Assembly (NCBI GenBank): GCA_905479095.1
Contig: CAJQLD010000064.1
Span: forward strand, 1-52,768
Source of the DNA: an uncultured Flavobacteriaceae bacterium
GTDB taxonomy: Bacteria; Bacteroidota; Bacteroidia; Flavobacteriales; Flavobacteriaceae
Length of the DNA: 52,768 bases
Reading direction: 5' to 3'
Shown: piece by piece, positions 44,539 to 52,768 of the stretch
Layout: the number at the start of each line of letters is the position of its first letter
How positions within the stretch are numbered: position 1 is the first letter of the stretch
Notes under the pieces: model-generated
Databases searched by the model: none
What the model was told of the DNA's origin: nothing
What the model saw: the letters and a program-made list of their open reading frames with translations, nothing else
Translations under genes and position numbers: made by a program

Positions 44539-45236
44539 ATACGTTCAAAAAACTAATCCCAACTTGTTTGAGTTTAATACTCCTAGGTGCATCCTGTAGT
44601 AGTGATGAAAATGGATCAGAGATCGACTCTGTAGACCCACCAACACAAGCAACGCTTCTGTTTCCTGAAAACAATACAGAATGTAACGAAGGTGCGGTTA
44701 TTTCTGAAACTGAAGCCGAAGTATTGTTTCAGTGGGAGGAGGCTACAAATGCCAGCTCGTATATTTTAGAAATTACCAATTTAAATGAGGGTACTTCTAG
44801 AAACATCAGTACAATTACAAATGAATTTCTGATTCGTATTTTAAGAGGAGTCGCCTATTCTTGGTCCGTGAAATCTTTAGTTAGTGGTACTACCGATACA
44901 GCTGAAAGTTCCATTTGGAAGTTTTACAGTGCAGGACTCCAAGAAGAAAGCCATGCCCCTTTTCCTGCTGAAGCAATCAGTCCTCAATCGGGTACAACTG
45001 TCAATGCGGGATCAATTACAGTCGAATGGGAAGCATCAGATGTTGATAATGATATTGCCTCCTATACACTATGGGTTGATACTGTGAACCCCCCGACCAC
45101 AGAAGTGGGAGACACAAGTAATACCAACCTAGGAATAACCGTTGCTTCTGGTCAAGTCTATTATTGGAAAGTGGTCACAACCGATCAGGTTGGAAACACC
45201 TCCGATTCTCAAATTTTTGAGTTCGCTGTAAACTAG
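44535..45236 (+). CDS. FnIII/Ig-like domain lipoprotein
   Basis: This 233-residue lipoprotein (Cys21 in LLGASCSSDEN) has two fibronectin III-like beta-sandwich repeats (about 38-130 and 140-230) with YILEITNLN / YTLWVDTVN and AYSWSVKSL / VYYWKVVTT strand patterns. It has no catalytic motif. The start codon overlaps the GH5 stop (ATGA), so the two are translationally coupled. It is probably an accessory surface glycan-binding protein or a partner of the GH5. Confidence 0.8.
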   Translation: MNTFKKLIPTCLSLILLGASCSSDENGSEIDSVDPPTQATLLFPENNTECNEGAVISETEAEVLFQWEEATNASSYILEITNLNEGTSRNISTITNEFLIRILRGVAYSWSVKSLVSGTTDTAESSIWKFYSAGLQEESHAPFPAEAISPQSGTTVNAGSITVEWEASDVDNDIASYTLWVDTVNPPTTEVGDTSNTNLGITVASGQVYYWKVVTTDQVGNTSDSQIFEFAVN

Positions 45237-45288
45237 ATAGGATCAAAAAATAAAAACTAAGCCCTCATTTCATTAAATAAATAGAATT

Positions 45289-46158
45289 ATGAACAAAGCA
45301 TATTATTTATATGTATTAGGAATTATGATCATTGGCATCAGCCAATTATCGTGTAAGAATACACACAAAAAATATTCAAACGACAAAGAAACTAGTAACG
45401 TCTGGGAAATAGATTTCTTAGATAATTTTAATACTTTTAATTCAAATAATTGGCAAGATCAACGTATTTGGGTAAACAATGAAACCCATTGCTATGTGCC
45501 AGATAATGAATATGAAACACGAGAAGTTAGTAATGGTACCTTAAAATTAAAGGTTCTCAAAATTGACGAAAAACGAAGCTGTGATAATTTGGATAAGTAT
45601 GGAAAACAACACCCTGACACAGAATATGTTGCAGGCCGTATCACTTCAAAAAACAAAAAAGAGTTTATTAAAGGCAAATGGACTGCACGATTGAAATTAT
45701 GGAGTAATGGGGAACCTAGTATGTTTCCAGCTTGGTGGCTATTAGGCGCTCAAAATAATGAGCCACCAGTGCAAGAAGCTGATGAAACGGTTTGCTGGCC
45801 CTTGACAGGCTCAGGTGAAATTGATATTTTTGAACACCATGGAGATCATCAAAAAGATCATTTTACAACAGGTGCTATTAAAAACTTAGAGGAATGCGAT
45901 AAAGGCGATTGGTGGAGCTATCGTCAAGGCTTTGACGTTACCTTAAACAAATATCACGAATATGCTGTAGAATGGGAAGGCAGCGATCTCGTTTATCGGG
46001 TTGATGACAAAGAAATCTATCGTAATGTTGGACTGGGCGATGCTTACCCAGAACCAATGTTTGCTATTTTAAACTTTGCCAAAATTACGGATTATCCAAT
46101 GACAAGTGATCAATGGGTGATGGAAGTTGATTGGGTAAAACACGAATTTAAACTATAA
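45289..46158 (+). CDS. GH16 beta-glucanase lipoprotein, locus B
   Basis: This 289-residue single-domain GH16 has a lipobox ending at Cys22 (ISQLSC). The catalytic motif GSGEIDIFEHHG gives Glu177, Asp179 and Glu182. The AGRITSKNK and FPAWWLLG motifs are typical of laminarinase-like members. Additional Cys residues (68, 98, 169, 198) might form disulfides. It lacks the PKD-like module of the locus A GH16 and is clearly a different subgroup. It probably cuts beta-1,3-glucan oligomers in or on the outer membrane. It is spaced 14 nt from the GH30 gene in the same operon. Confidence 0.92.
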   Translation: MNKAYYLYVLGIMIIGISQLSCKNTHKKYSNDKETSNVWEIDFLDNFNTFNSNNWQDQRIWVNNETHCYVPDNEYETREVSNGTLKLKVLKIDEKRSCDNLDKYGKQHPDTEYVAGRITSKNKKEFIKGKWTARLKLWSNGEPSMFPAWWLLGAQNNEPPVQEADETVCWPLTGSGEIDIFEHHGDHQKDHFTTGAIKNLEECDKGDWWSYRQGFDVTLNKYHEYAVEWEGSDLVYRVDDKEIYRNVGLGDAYPEPMFAILNFAKITDYPMTSDQWVMEVDWVKHEFKL

Positions 46159-46172
46159 AAAATCATAAACAT

Positions 46173-47651
46173 ATGTTTTTAAAGCGTTGTAAATTAATAG
46201 GTCTATTGGTTTTAATTGTATCTTGTTCAAAGTCTAAACAACAAGAATTAAGTACTAATACGAGCACTATTTTATCTGTGAAAAATTACCAACTCAAAAC
46301 ACTTCAGGTTTATACCACAGCGAAGGATACTGAACTTCGATTGACAAAAACAAGTGAGCAAACGTTTAAACCCAAAGTGCAACCCTTAGAAACAGAAGTT
46401 GCAATTTTTGTGAATCCAGAAAAAACATTTCAAGAGTATTTAGGAATAGGAGGCGCCATCACCGATGCTTCGGCTGACGTCTTCTCGAAGCTAAATGATG
46501 TACAACAAGACCAACTATTACAGTCGTTATACGGGAAAAACGGGATTGGTTATAATATCATAAGAACAAGTATTCACAGTAGTGATTTTGGTTTAGGAAG
46601 CCATACTTATATTGAGGAAGGTGATACTGAATTAAAGACGTTTTCAATCGAAAAAGACAAGGAGAAAAGAGTACCGTTCATAAAAAGAGCCATTGAATTA
46701 ATTGAGGAGGACTTGGTTTTTTATGCCAGCCCTTGGAGTCCCCCAGCATTTATGAAAAGCAATAAAAACATGCTAAGAGGCGGAAAACTACTTCCAGAAT
46801 TTCGTCAAGCTTGGGCTAATTATTACGTGAAATTTATCAAAGCCTATGAAGCAGAAGGCATCCCTGTCTGGGGATTAACCATACAAAATGAACCCATGGC
46901 AGTCCAACGTTGGGAATCTTGTATTTACACCGCTGAAGAGGAGCGCGATTTCTTAAGAGACTATTTAGGCCCAACACTAGAAAAAGAAGGTTTAGGAGAT
47001 AAAAATATTGTTGTTTGGGATCACAATAGAGATTTAATTACAAACAGAGCGAACACTATTTTTGAAGATCCAGAAGCGTCAAAATATGCTTGGGGCATTG
47101 GTTTTCATTGGTATGAAACTTGGACTGGTGGTTTGCCAAAATATGATAACTTAAAAAATATCCATGAATCTTTCCCGTCCAAAAACCTATTATTTACAGA
47201 AGGCTGTCAAGAAGGGTTTGCTACAGAACGATTACACTTTTGGCCCAATGCAGAGCGCTATGGAAATTCCATGATCAACGATTTTAATAGCGGCGTAGTT
47301 GGCTGGACAGATTGGAATATTTTATTAGATGAAAGAGGAGGTCCAAACCATGTCGCAAATTTCTGCTTCGCCCCTATTCATGCCGACACAAAAACAGGAG
47401 AACTTATATATACGCCGACTTATTATTATATTGGTCACTTTTCTAAATTTATTAAACCAGGGGCCTTACGGGTTAGCACCTCTGCAAGTCGAAGTACTAT
47501 TGAAAGCACTTCGTTTATAAACAAAGACGGAAAAATTGTAACCGTTGTAATGAACACAACGGATCAAAAAATAAATTATAAACTGGTTGTCGGGAATAAC
47601 GAAACCCAGTTAGAAATTGAACCACGAGCAATGCAATCACTCATTTATTAA
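46173..47651 (+). CDS. GH30 beta-glucanase/beta-glucosidase lipoprotein
   Basis: This 492-residue lipoprotein (Cys18 in LIVSCSK) has a GH30 (beta/alpha)8 domain plus flanking beta-domain. The family N-terminal motif GIGGAITDASADVF, the acid/base Glu240 in WGLTIQNEPMAVQRWESC and the nucleophile Glu343 in LLFTEGCQEGF are intact, and WSPPAFMKSN is also typical. Marine flavobacterial GH30 enzymes next to GH16 are known to remove beta-1,6-linked glucose branches from laminarin; I infer the same here. It acts at the outer membrane or in the periplasm, before or after GH16 cleavage. It is followed 17 nt later by the transporter. Confidence 0.93.
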   Translation: MFLKRCKLIGLLVLIVSCSKSKQQELSTNTSTILSVKNYQLKTLQVYTTAKDTELRLTKTSEQTFKPKVQPLETEVAIFVNPEKTFQEYLGIGGAITDASADVFSKLNDVQQDQLLQSLYGKNGIGYNIIRTSIHSSDFGLGSHTYIEEGDTELKTFSIEKDKEKRVPFIKRAIELIEEDLVFYASPWSPPAFMKSNKNMLRGGKLLPEFRQAWANYYVKFIKAYEAEGIPVWGLTIQNEPMAVQRWESCIYTAEEERDFLRDYLGPTLEKEGLGDKNIVVWDHNRDLITNRANTIFEDPEASKYAWGIGFHWYETWTGGLPKYDNLKNIHESFPSKNLLFTEGCQEGFATERLHFWPNAERYGNSMINDFNSGVVGWTDWNILLDERGGPNHVANFCFAPIHADTKTGELIYTPTYYYIGHFSKFIKPGALRVSTSASRSTIESTSFINKDGKIVTVVMNTTDQKINYKLVVGNNETQLEIEPRAMQSLIY

Positions 47652-47668
47652 ATTTTGATTCACCAATT

Positions 47669-49204
47669 ATGAATAAAAAACTTGTCTTTATTGCCTTTGT
47701 AGTATCCTTAGGAGGCTTTCTTTTTGGTTTTGATGCAGGGATCATTTCAGGGGTCATGTCTTTTGCAGGCCCTGAATTTAATTTAACCGAAATACAATCT
47801 GGATGGGTCGTCAGTTCGCCTTCATTTGCAGCCATGTTTGCGATGTTATTTTCTGGACGATTCAGTGATCTCATTGGGCGGAAAAAAATGTTGATTTTTG
47901 TCGCTTTTTTATATGCAATTTCGGCAGTATTATCGGCCATGGCAGGGTCCTATGAACTGCTCTATGTGGCACGAATCATTGGAGGGTTGGCATTTGGAGC
48001 TGCTTTGGTTTTGGCGCCTATGTATATTGCAGAAATTTCAACCGCTGAAAATAGAGGGAAACTCGTTTCATTACAACAACTAAACATCGTTTTTGGATTT
48101 TTTGCAGCCTTCTTAAGTAACTATTTTTTCAATAAGTACAACACCCCAGACAGCACTTTTTTGAACGATGAAAACGTGTGGAGATGGATGTTAGGGGTCG
48201 AGTTTGTTCCAGCAGTCTTCTATTTTATCTTTCTATTTTTTGTTCCAAACAGTCCACGTTGGTTGTATTTAAAAGGGCGCGTGAAAGCCGCTAATAATGT
48301 TTTAAACTTCATTCATGGAAAAGAGAGAGCGGAGGAAGAAATCGCCTCTATAGAGCAACATATTAATGCCAATGAAAACCAATCGCCCTTAAAAATTAAA
48401 GACTTATTAAAGCCATCGTTACGATTTATTTTAGTGGTTGGCTTAATTGTAGGGGTGCTTCAGCAAATTACCGGAATTAACGCCGTGTACTTCTATGCAA
48501 CATCCATCTTTAAACAAACAGGAATTGGTACAGATGCCGCATTTTCATCCGGTGTTTTATTAAGTACCGTATCCGTCGTTTTTACGTTTGTTGCTATTTA
48601 TTTAATCGACAGAATGGGCCGAAGGCCTTTACTATTAGTGGGGACGGCAGGAATTGCAATTAGTTTATTGGTGTGTGCCTATGGTTTTAGCCAAGCCACT
48701 TACCAATTATCAGAGGAACAAATTAACCAATTCGAATTTACGGGTTCTGAAAAATTAGTATCCATTACAACTAAGAAGTATGCTTCCGATATTGACTTTA
48801 AAAATGAATTAAAATCGGTCTTAGGAAACCAAATTTACAGTAAAAATGATGGGGCCATTTTAGAAGCGGCAACCACGATAAATGCCAATTTAATCTTAAT
48901 TGGAATTTTAGGGTTTATTGCCTGTTTTGCTTTTTCATTAGGGCCTGTTATGTGGGTGTTGCTCTCCGAACTCTACCCATTAAAATATAGAGGATTCGCC
49001 ATCGGTGTCATTGCTTTTATCAATTCATTAATCAGCTCTTTAGTCCAACTAATATTTCCTTGGGAGCTTTCTAATCTAGGAAATTCACTGACCTTTTTCA
49101 TCTTTGGAGCGATCGCATTTATTGGATTTTTCATCCTTTTAAAAGTATTGCCAGAAACCAAAGGAAAGTCTTTAGAGGCATTGGAACTGGAACTCGTAAA
49201 CTGA
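47669..49204 (+). CDS. Sugar porter MFS transporter
   Basis: This 511-residue protein has twelve predicted membrane segments and the sugar-porter signatures GFLFGFDAGIISG, GRFSDLIGRKK, PNSPRWLYLKGR, QQITGINAVYFYA, DRMGRRPLLL and PETKGKSLEALE. An extra non-membrane loop of about 50 residues (about 350-400) between late helices is a feature I recall in Bacteroidetes sugar porters. It imports glucose or a small sugar across the inner membrane by proton symport, completing the locus. It is the last gene of the operon. I see no clear terminator in the 250-bp gap after it. Confidence 0.94.
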   Translation: MNKKLVFIAFVVSLGGFLFGFDAGIISGVMSFAGPEFNLTEIQSGWVVSSPSFAAMFAMLFSGRFSDLIGRKKMLIFVAFLYAISAVLSAMAGSYELLYVARIIGGLAFGAALVLAPMYIAEISTAENRGKLVSLQQLNIVFGFFAAFLSNYFFNKYNTPDSTFLNDENVWRWMLGVEFVPAVFYFIFLFFVPNSPRWLYLKGRVKAANNVLNFIHGKERAEEEIASIEQHINANENQSPLKIKDLLKPSLRFILVVGLIVGVLQQITGINAVYFYATSIFKQTGIGTDAAFSSGVLLSTVSVVFTFVAIYLIDRMGRRPLLLVGTAGIAISLLVCAYGFSQATYQLSEEQINQFEFTGSEKLVSITTKKYASDIDFKNELKSVLGNQIYSKNDGAILEAATTINANLILIGILGFIACFAFSLGPVMWVLLSELYPLKYRGFAIGVIAFINSLISSLVQLIFPWELSNLGNSLTFFIFGAIAFIGFFILLKVLPETKGKSLEALELELVN

Positions 49205-49454
49205 TCTTCTTAAACGTATAGAAAATTCAATTTATTGGTATTGATAAACTTAACTGCTTTATGAATAAATTCAATGTCCAAAAAACTCAAGACAAACACT
49301 GCTAAAAAGCCAAAAACCCCTATCAAACTAAGTTACTGATTTTTAATATATTGCATACAACAACTCATTTCTGTACAAACGAATCGCCAGAATTGGCCAT
49401 TTTGAAGATTTAACAGAGAACCACTCTTAATTTATTTTTGTATATCTTTAAGAA

Positions 49455-50498
49455 ATGAGGGATCTGAAATATCTTTTTGCTTATACCGTACCCGTTACAG
49501 CATTCATCTCTTTTGAATCGATCGGACTCGGCACGTATGTGTCCGTTATGTACACGTTTATAGCACTCCCCTTTTTAGACCTGGTGACGGGCGAGAAAAC
49601 CAAAAATTTATCCACCGAGGAAGTGACGATCAAAAAAACAAACTGGGTTTTTGATGGGATGTTATATTTAAATTTACCCATCGTATTTGGTCTTTTATGG
49701 CTTGTTTTTTCAAAAATTCAAACGCAGGATTACGCGACGTATGAACTCATTGGACTCGGCCTTTCTGCTGGGATTTTATTGGCAACCAATGCCATTAATG
49801 TGGCGCATGAATTAGGGCACAGAGCACCCTACTTTGAGCGGTTCATGTCCAAATGCCTATACATGCCCTGTCTGTATATGCATTTTTATATCGAACACAA
49901 CTTTGGTCATCATATGAATGTGGCAACTCCAAACGATGGCGCAACAGCAAAATACAACCAGACTGTATTTTCGTTTTGGGTTACCTCTGTGACAAAGCAA
50001 TACGTAGATGCCTGGACCCATCAAATGAAACTTTTAAAAACTCAGAAACGCTCATTTTTTTCTGTGAAAAATGACATGCTTTGGTATCATTTGATTCAAC
50101 CTGCCTATATTTTTGGGGTGTTCTATTTCTTTTCACTTGATGTGATGCTATTTGCCATCGCTGTTGGAGTGGTGTCTTTTCTGTTTTTGGAAAGCATCAA
50201 TTATATTGAGCATTATGGGTTGAGACGCTTTAAAACACCCTCTGGAAGGTACGAGCGCGTGCAACCCCACCATTCATGGAATTCTAATTTTAAAATTGGA
50301 CGGATTGTGTTGTATGAATTGACTCGACATAGTGACCACCACTTTAAGTCCTCCAAAAAATACCAACTGCTAAACAGCTATGAACAAAGCCCAACCTTGC
50401 CTTTGGGATACCCTGCTTCTATTCTTTTGAGTTTGATCCCACCACTTTGGTTTAAAATCATGAATCCACTAGTACCAGAAAAAATGAAGAAAAACTAA
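49455..50498 (+). CDS. AlkB-type membrane-bound di-iron hydroxylase
   Basis: This 347-residue integral membrane protein of the alkane 1-monooxygenase/fatty acid desaturase superfamily has all histidine clusters: HELGH (118-122), EHNFGHH (147-153), NYIEHYG (249-255) and RHSDHH (291-296). These bind the two irons. The order and the NYIEHYGL/LxRHSDHH motifs are specific to AlkB-like enzymes. The substrate is an alkane, fatty acid or other lipid; flavobacterial homologues are of uncertain specificity. No rubredoxin gene is seen nearby. It is unrelated in function to locus B and appears to be monocistronic. A TATTTTTG box at 49433-49440 lies very near the start. Confidence 0.92.
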   Translation: MRDLKYLFAYTVPVTAFISFESIGLGTYVSVMYTFIALPFLDLVTGEKTKNLSTEEVTIKKTNWVFDGMLYLNLPIVFGLLWLVFSKIQTQDYATYELIGLGLSAGILLATNAINVAHELGHRAPYFERFMSKCLYMPCLYMHFYIEHNFGHHMNVATPNDGATAKYNQTVFSFWVTSVTKQYVDAWTHQMKLLKTQKRSFFSVKNDMLWYHLIQPAYIFGVFYFFSLDVMLFAIAVGVVSFLFLESINYIEHYGLRRFKTPSGRYERVQPHHSWNSNFKIGRIVLYELTRHSDHHFKSSKKYQLLNSYEQSPTLPLGYPASILLSLIPPLWFKIMNPLVPEKMKKN

Positions 50499-50591
50499 AA
50501 GTAGGTAGTTCTGTATCGTTTTGTAAGCTCCAATTAATGGCTGTTTAATTTCACAGTACGGTATCTAAAGTAAGGAGTCTAAAAACAAAAA

Positions 50592-50616
50592 ACCTCCAAC
50601 CAAAAGAGTTGAAGGT
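50592..50616 (-). terminator. Intrinsic terminator of the FISUMP gene
   Basis: On the minus strand ACCTTCAAC and GTTGGAGGT (50608-50616 with 50592-50600) pair with one G-U and are followed by TTTTTTGTTTTT. It lies 85 nt after the stop of the gene at 50701. Confidence 0.8.
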
Positions 50617-50700
50617 GTAAATTTTTAAGCCCCTTAGGGCGCTGATTTAAAAAAAGGGACAACGCAAGGCAGCCCCTTTAAGAGTCAAAAGTCAAAATTT

Positions 50701-52203
50701 TTAATCCCTAACAAAACGCACTGAAAAGCCGTTTTGCTTGGTGTTGTCGTCCCTGTAGATGTTACTGCCAAAGTTGATCAGGAAGTGGTTCCATGCGAAA
50801 CCTGTATTGTCCTCAGTGGAACTCCAAAAGACTACAAGGTTACCCTCATTTTTGAACGAACCACTCTTGAAACGGTTACCCTCAGGGAAGCCGTTAAAGC
50901 CGCTGCTGTTGTTTAAGCTTTGGTTGTTTCCTACTGCTCCTGCATTTGTTGAACTATTCCAGCCTGTTGTAGAAGACATTGCTTTGGCTATTTTATTTTT
51001 TGTGGTGGTGCCGTCATAGTTATATTCATTGGCTATGAGATATTCTTCAAGAGTTGTCCACTCTGCATCTGATGGTACGTGCCAGCCCTCTGGTGCAAAT
51101 TCTTTTCTTTGTGATGGGTTTGATAATGAAGCTGGATCGTGGATGCCCATCACTGCATACCAATTATAAAGTCTTGGCTTTGTTTCGTCATTCTCATAAT
51201 AACACCAAGCGCCTGTGGTGAGGCTTTCCCATTCATCATTGGCAGTAACTTGTGGAATTGAGGTGCCATCACGGTAAGTTACCACCTCAGTATTCTCTAC
51301 CGTCCAAGCCTGGTTGCCGTAAGCTAGGCTGTTGTACGTATTACCGTCAACGTCTGTTATTGAGCCTATCTGTGCGTTATCTATTTGGTCTTGAAGCTCA
51401 GATATCTTTTCCAACAGAACAGATAAAGTCACCGCATCCTGTGCATCGGTTGGGTCTAGCAAGTTTTTGATTTGATTGTCTTCGGCGCTTATTGTTCCAT
51501 TGAGTTCAATATCTTGAGCATAGGCATTACCAGTATACAATTGAGAAACTTCTTGTGAGGTTAATGGTCGATTCCAAAAACCAATATCATCAATTTCCCC
51601 GTTCCATCTATCATTATTTGGATTTGATGCTTTTGCCCCCAAAGTTAATGGATGACAGTAACTTATGGCTTGTGTGACTGAATCATAATTAGTAACTTCA
51701 AGTACTCCATTTAAATAAACTTCTTCATTTCTGCTATTATAAACATAAACCACATGGTTCCATTCCGTAGGATTACTTAAAGAAAGGTTTTGGTAGTCTC
51801 CGTATTGTATAGAGAACCCTCCGGATACTGACGAATTATTAGTAATTCTAAAATTCCCCTCAGGACATTCTGTAGACATTAATCTTGCATTACTAGTTGA
51901 AGAATGTGTAAACCAAAAAGAAATAGAGAAGGTTTCTTCACGTGTGTATGGAAAAATAATTTGTGGTAATAGAACGCTACCACTTCCTAACTGTACTGAT
52001 GATAAATTATTTGAATCCTTATCATCTATAAATGTAATAGTTCCTGACGAAGATCCATCGTTTCCATTTCCACTTTCATCATTGAAGTTATTGTTAAATG
52101 GATACCAAGCTACTAAACCGTTTTGAGGCAAATAATCTGGGATTTGTGAAAAACTAAACCATACAGTTAAAGAGAATGCTATAAAAAGTAATTTTGTTTT
52201 CAT
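50701..52203 (-). CDS. Secreted LamG / FISUMP-domain protein
   Basis: I chose ATG 52203, which gives a signal peptide ending in FSFSQ; an ATG at 52269 upstream lacks a signal. The product of about 500 residues has a concanavalin-like/LamG domain (about 25-230; GLVAWYPFNNNFNDESGNGND, WNHVVYVYNSRNEEVYLNG). A short coiled coil follows (about 260-292; LSVLLEKISELQDQI), then a FISUMP domain (Fibrobacter succinogenes major paralogous domain family, about 293-500; YNWYAVMG, APEGWHVPSDAEWTTLEEYL, FSVRFVRD). It is probably a secreted surface protein. FISUMP domains have C-type-lectin-like features, and partners are unknown. No T9SS domain is evident. A strong terminator follows it. Confidence 0.88.
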   Translation of the reverse strand: MKTKLLFIAFSLTVWFSFSQIPDYLPQNGLVAWYPFNNNFNDESGNGNDGSSSGTITFIDDKDSNNLSSVQLGSGSVLLPQIIFPYTREETFSISFWFTHSSTSNARLMSTECPEGNFRITNNSSVSGGFSIQYGDYQNLSLSNPTEWNHVVYVYNSRNEEVYLNGVLEVTNYDSVTQAISYCHPLTLGAKASNPNNDRWNGEIDDIGFWNRPLTSQEVSQLYTGNAYAQDIELNGTISAEDNQIKNLLDPTDAQDAVTLSVLLEKISELQDQIDNAQIGSITDVDGNTYNSLAYGNQAWTVENTEVVTYRDGTSIPQVTANDEWESLTTGAWCYYENDETKPRLYNWYAVMGIHDPASLSNPSQRKEFAPEGWHVPSDAEWTTLEEYLIANEYNYDGTTTKNKIAKAMSSTTGWNSSTNAGAVGNNQSLNNSSGFNGFPEGNRFKSGSFKNEGNLVVFWSSTEDNTGFAWNHFLINFGSNIYRDDNTKQNGFSVRFVRD

Positions 52204-52394
52204 AAGAAAGTGAATTTTAGTTTTAAAACAGTGAACACATGAGTTATTATAATCATTCGTCTGGTACAAATCGTATATTAATTTGTTCCAAATTAATTCT
52301 TAAAATATTCTCCGCTTAGCAAAATCTATGAAGATTGAATTAATTACGTCAGGTGCGCAGAGGTTAAATTGGTTTATCCACCAAAGATAGTGAA

Positions 52395-52505
52395 TTATCG
52401 CTTTAAAGAAAACCCTGTAAATAGTCCTGCTGTACCTACAATAATATTTTTAAGCTGATTTTCACTTGAGGCTCTTCTAAGTTTTATGTTTTTTCCTTGT
52501 AATAC
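52395..52505 (-). pseudogene. Possible C-terminal gene remnant (minus strand)
   Basis: This 36-codon stretch without a start encodes NQLKNIIVGTAGLFTGFSLKR before a stop at 52395-52397 and is closed upstream by a stop. The composition resembles a real protein tail with a membrane-like helix, but I do not recognise it. Confidence 0.2.
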
Positions 52506-52612
52506 CTAGAGAAATTAAAATATCCGTTATTGGAAGTGACGGCAAAGAAAAAATTCAATCTACTCCGCTAGACGAAAACTTTTCAGTTAAAAAAGCATTT
52601 GGATTTGAATAG
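52502..52612 (+). pseudogene. Possible C-terminal gene remnant (plus strand)
   Basis: This frame without a start codon encodes EIKISVIGSDGKEKI and ends ENFSVKKAFGFE before a TAG at 52610. It reads like the last beta-strands of a truncated protein. I do not recognise the family. Confidence 0.22.
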
Positions 52613-52697
52613 AAGAAAAACCAAAAGAAACAATAAGCTAATAATGGCTACAAATAAATGCTTAAAATAGTAAATTCGTACAAATATTAAACTAAAA

Positions 52698-52734
52698 AAT
52701 CCGTAATACTCTATAAATAAAGTAATTACGGATT
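52698..52734. terminator. Stem-loop near the right edge
   Basis: AATCCGTAAT (52698-52707) and ATTACGGATT (52725-52734) pair perfectly and can extend by ACT/AGT after a one-base bulge. The flanks (TAAAA before, CTTATC after) are only weakly terminator-like. It probably ends a gene outside the window or the remnants before it. Confidence 0.5.
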
Positions 52735-52768
52735 CTTATCGTACACCCCATTGAGTTTTTTTCGAAAC

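Larger units (their letters stand above)
52204..52768. other. Gene-poor right edge
   Basis: These 565 bp contain no complete gene. Two short stop-terminated coding-like remnants (52395-52505 minus and 52502-52612 plus) and a stem-loop at 52698-52734 are visible. Confidence 0.5.

Noticed and set aside
47669-49204. The extra loop in the MFS transporter as a foreign insertion
   Set aside because: I recall a comparable loop in other Bacteroidetes sugar porters, so it is probably a normal feature of the lineage.
50734-51019. Plus-strand frames opposite the FISUMP domain
   Set aside because: The minus-strand gene has a signal peptide, two known domains and a terminator. The plus-strand frames have none of these.
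1-52768. tRNA, rRNA, insertion sequences or prophage genes
   Set aside because: No cloverleaf, rRNA core motif, transposase, integrase or phage structural gene was recognised on either strand.

Overview
The window is from an AT-rich member of the Bacteroidetes, almost certainly a marine flavobacterium (family Flavobacteriaceae). The evidence is SusC/SusD pairs, many Cys-lipoproteins, type IX secretion (T9SS) C-terminal sorting domains, promoters of the TAnnTTTG type, membrane-spanning propeller/HTH regulators, and a gene content typical of laminarin (beta-1,3/1,6-glucan) degraders. I see no tRNA, rRNA, CRISPR array or insertion sequence.

Region 1 (about 1-14.2 kb, all minus strand) is polysaccharide utilization locus A. 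A membrane-spanning propeller/Y_Y_Y/HTH regulator is followed by SusC, SusD, a SusE-like glycan-binding lipoprotein with an internally duplicated domain, a PKD-type glycan-binding lipoprotein and a GH16 endo-beta-glucanase. A second SusC runs off the left edge. A perfect 36-bp palindrome separates the binding proteins from the GH16 gene, and two strong inverted repeats lie between the GH16 gene and the next SusC.

Region 2 (14.3-23.6 kb) is a LytS/LytTR-type two-component system with what looks like its own regulon. Each of three neighbouring promoters carries three copies of an 11-bp box (GTAAYAAACGG; reverse complement CCGTTTRTTAC) spaced 20-21 bp apart. They drive a T9SS surface protein with a tiny Pro-tailed exported peptide in the same operon, and two OmpA/thrombospondin-3 outer membrane proteins. 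In the two OmpA promoters the boxes stand at an identical distance from an identical CAAATAAA element. This is the most interesting feature of the window. A WecA/MraY-type phosphosugar transferase lies between the targets.

Region 3 (23.8-29.6 kb) holds a large CotH/lamin-tail T9SS protein, a periplasmic-sensor/TM/winged-helix protein and a small lipoprotein.

Region 4 (29.8-49.2 kb, plus strand) is locus B. It contains a second propeller/HTH regulator (TTG start), a T9SS glycan-binding protein, SusC, SusD, a PKD surface glycan-binding lipoprotein, a multidomain GH5, an FnIII-like lipoprotein, a GH16, a GH30 and a sugar-porter MFS transporter. The set fits outer-surface binding and cutting of a branched beta-1,3/1,6-glucan, uptake by SusCD, debranching by GH30, and import across the inner membrane by the MFS protein. 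Substrate assignment is inferred from family knowledge.

Region 5 (49.4-52.8 kb) has an AlkB-type membrane di-iron hydroxylase, a LamG/FISUMP secreted protein with a clear terminator, and a gene-poor right edge with possible gene remnants.
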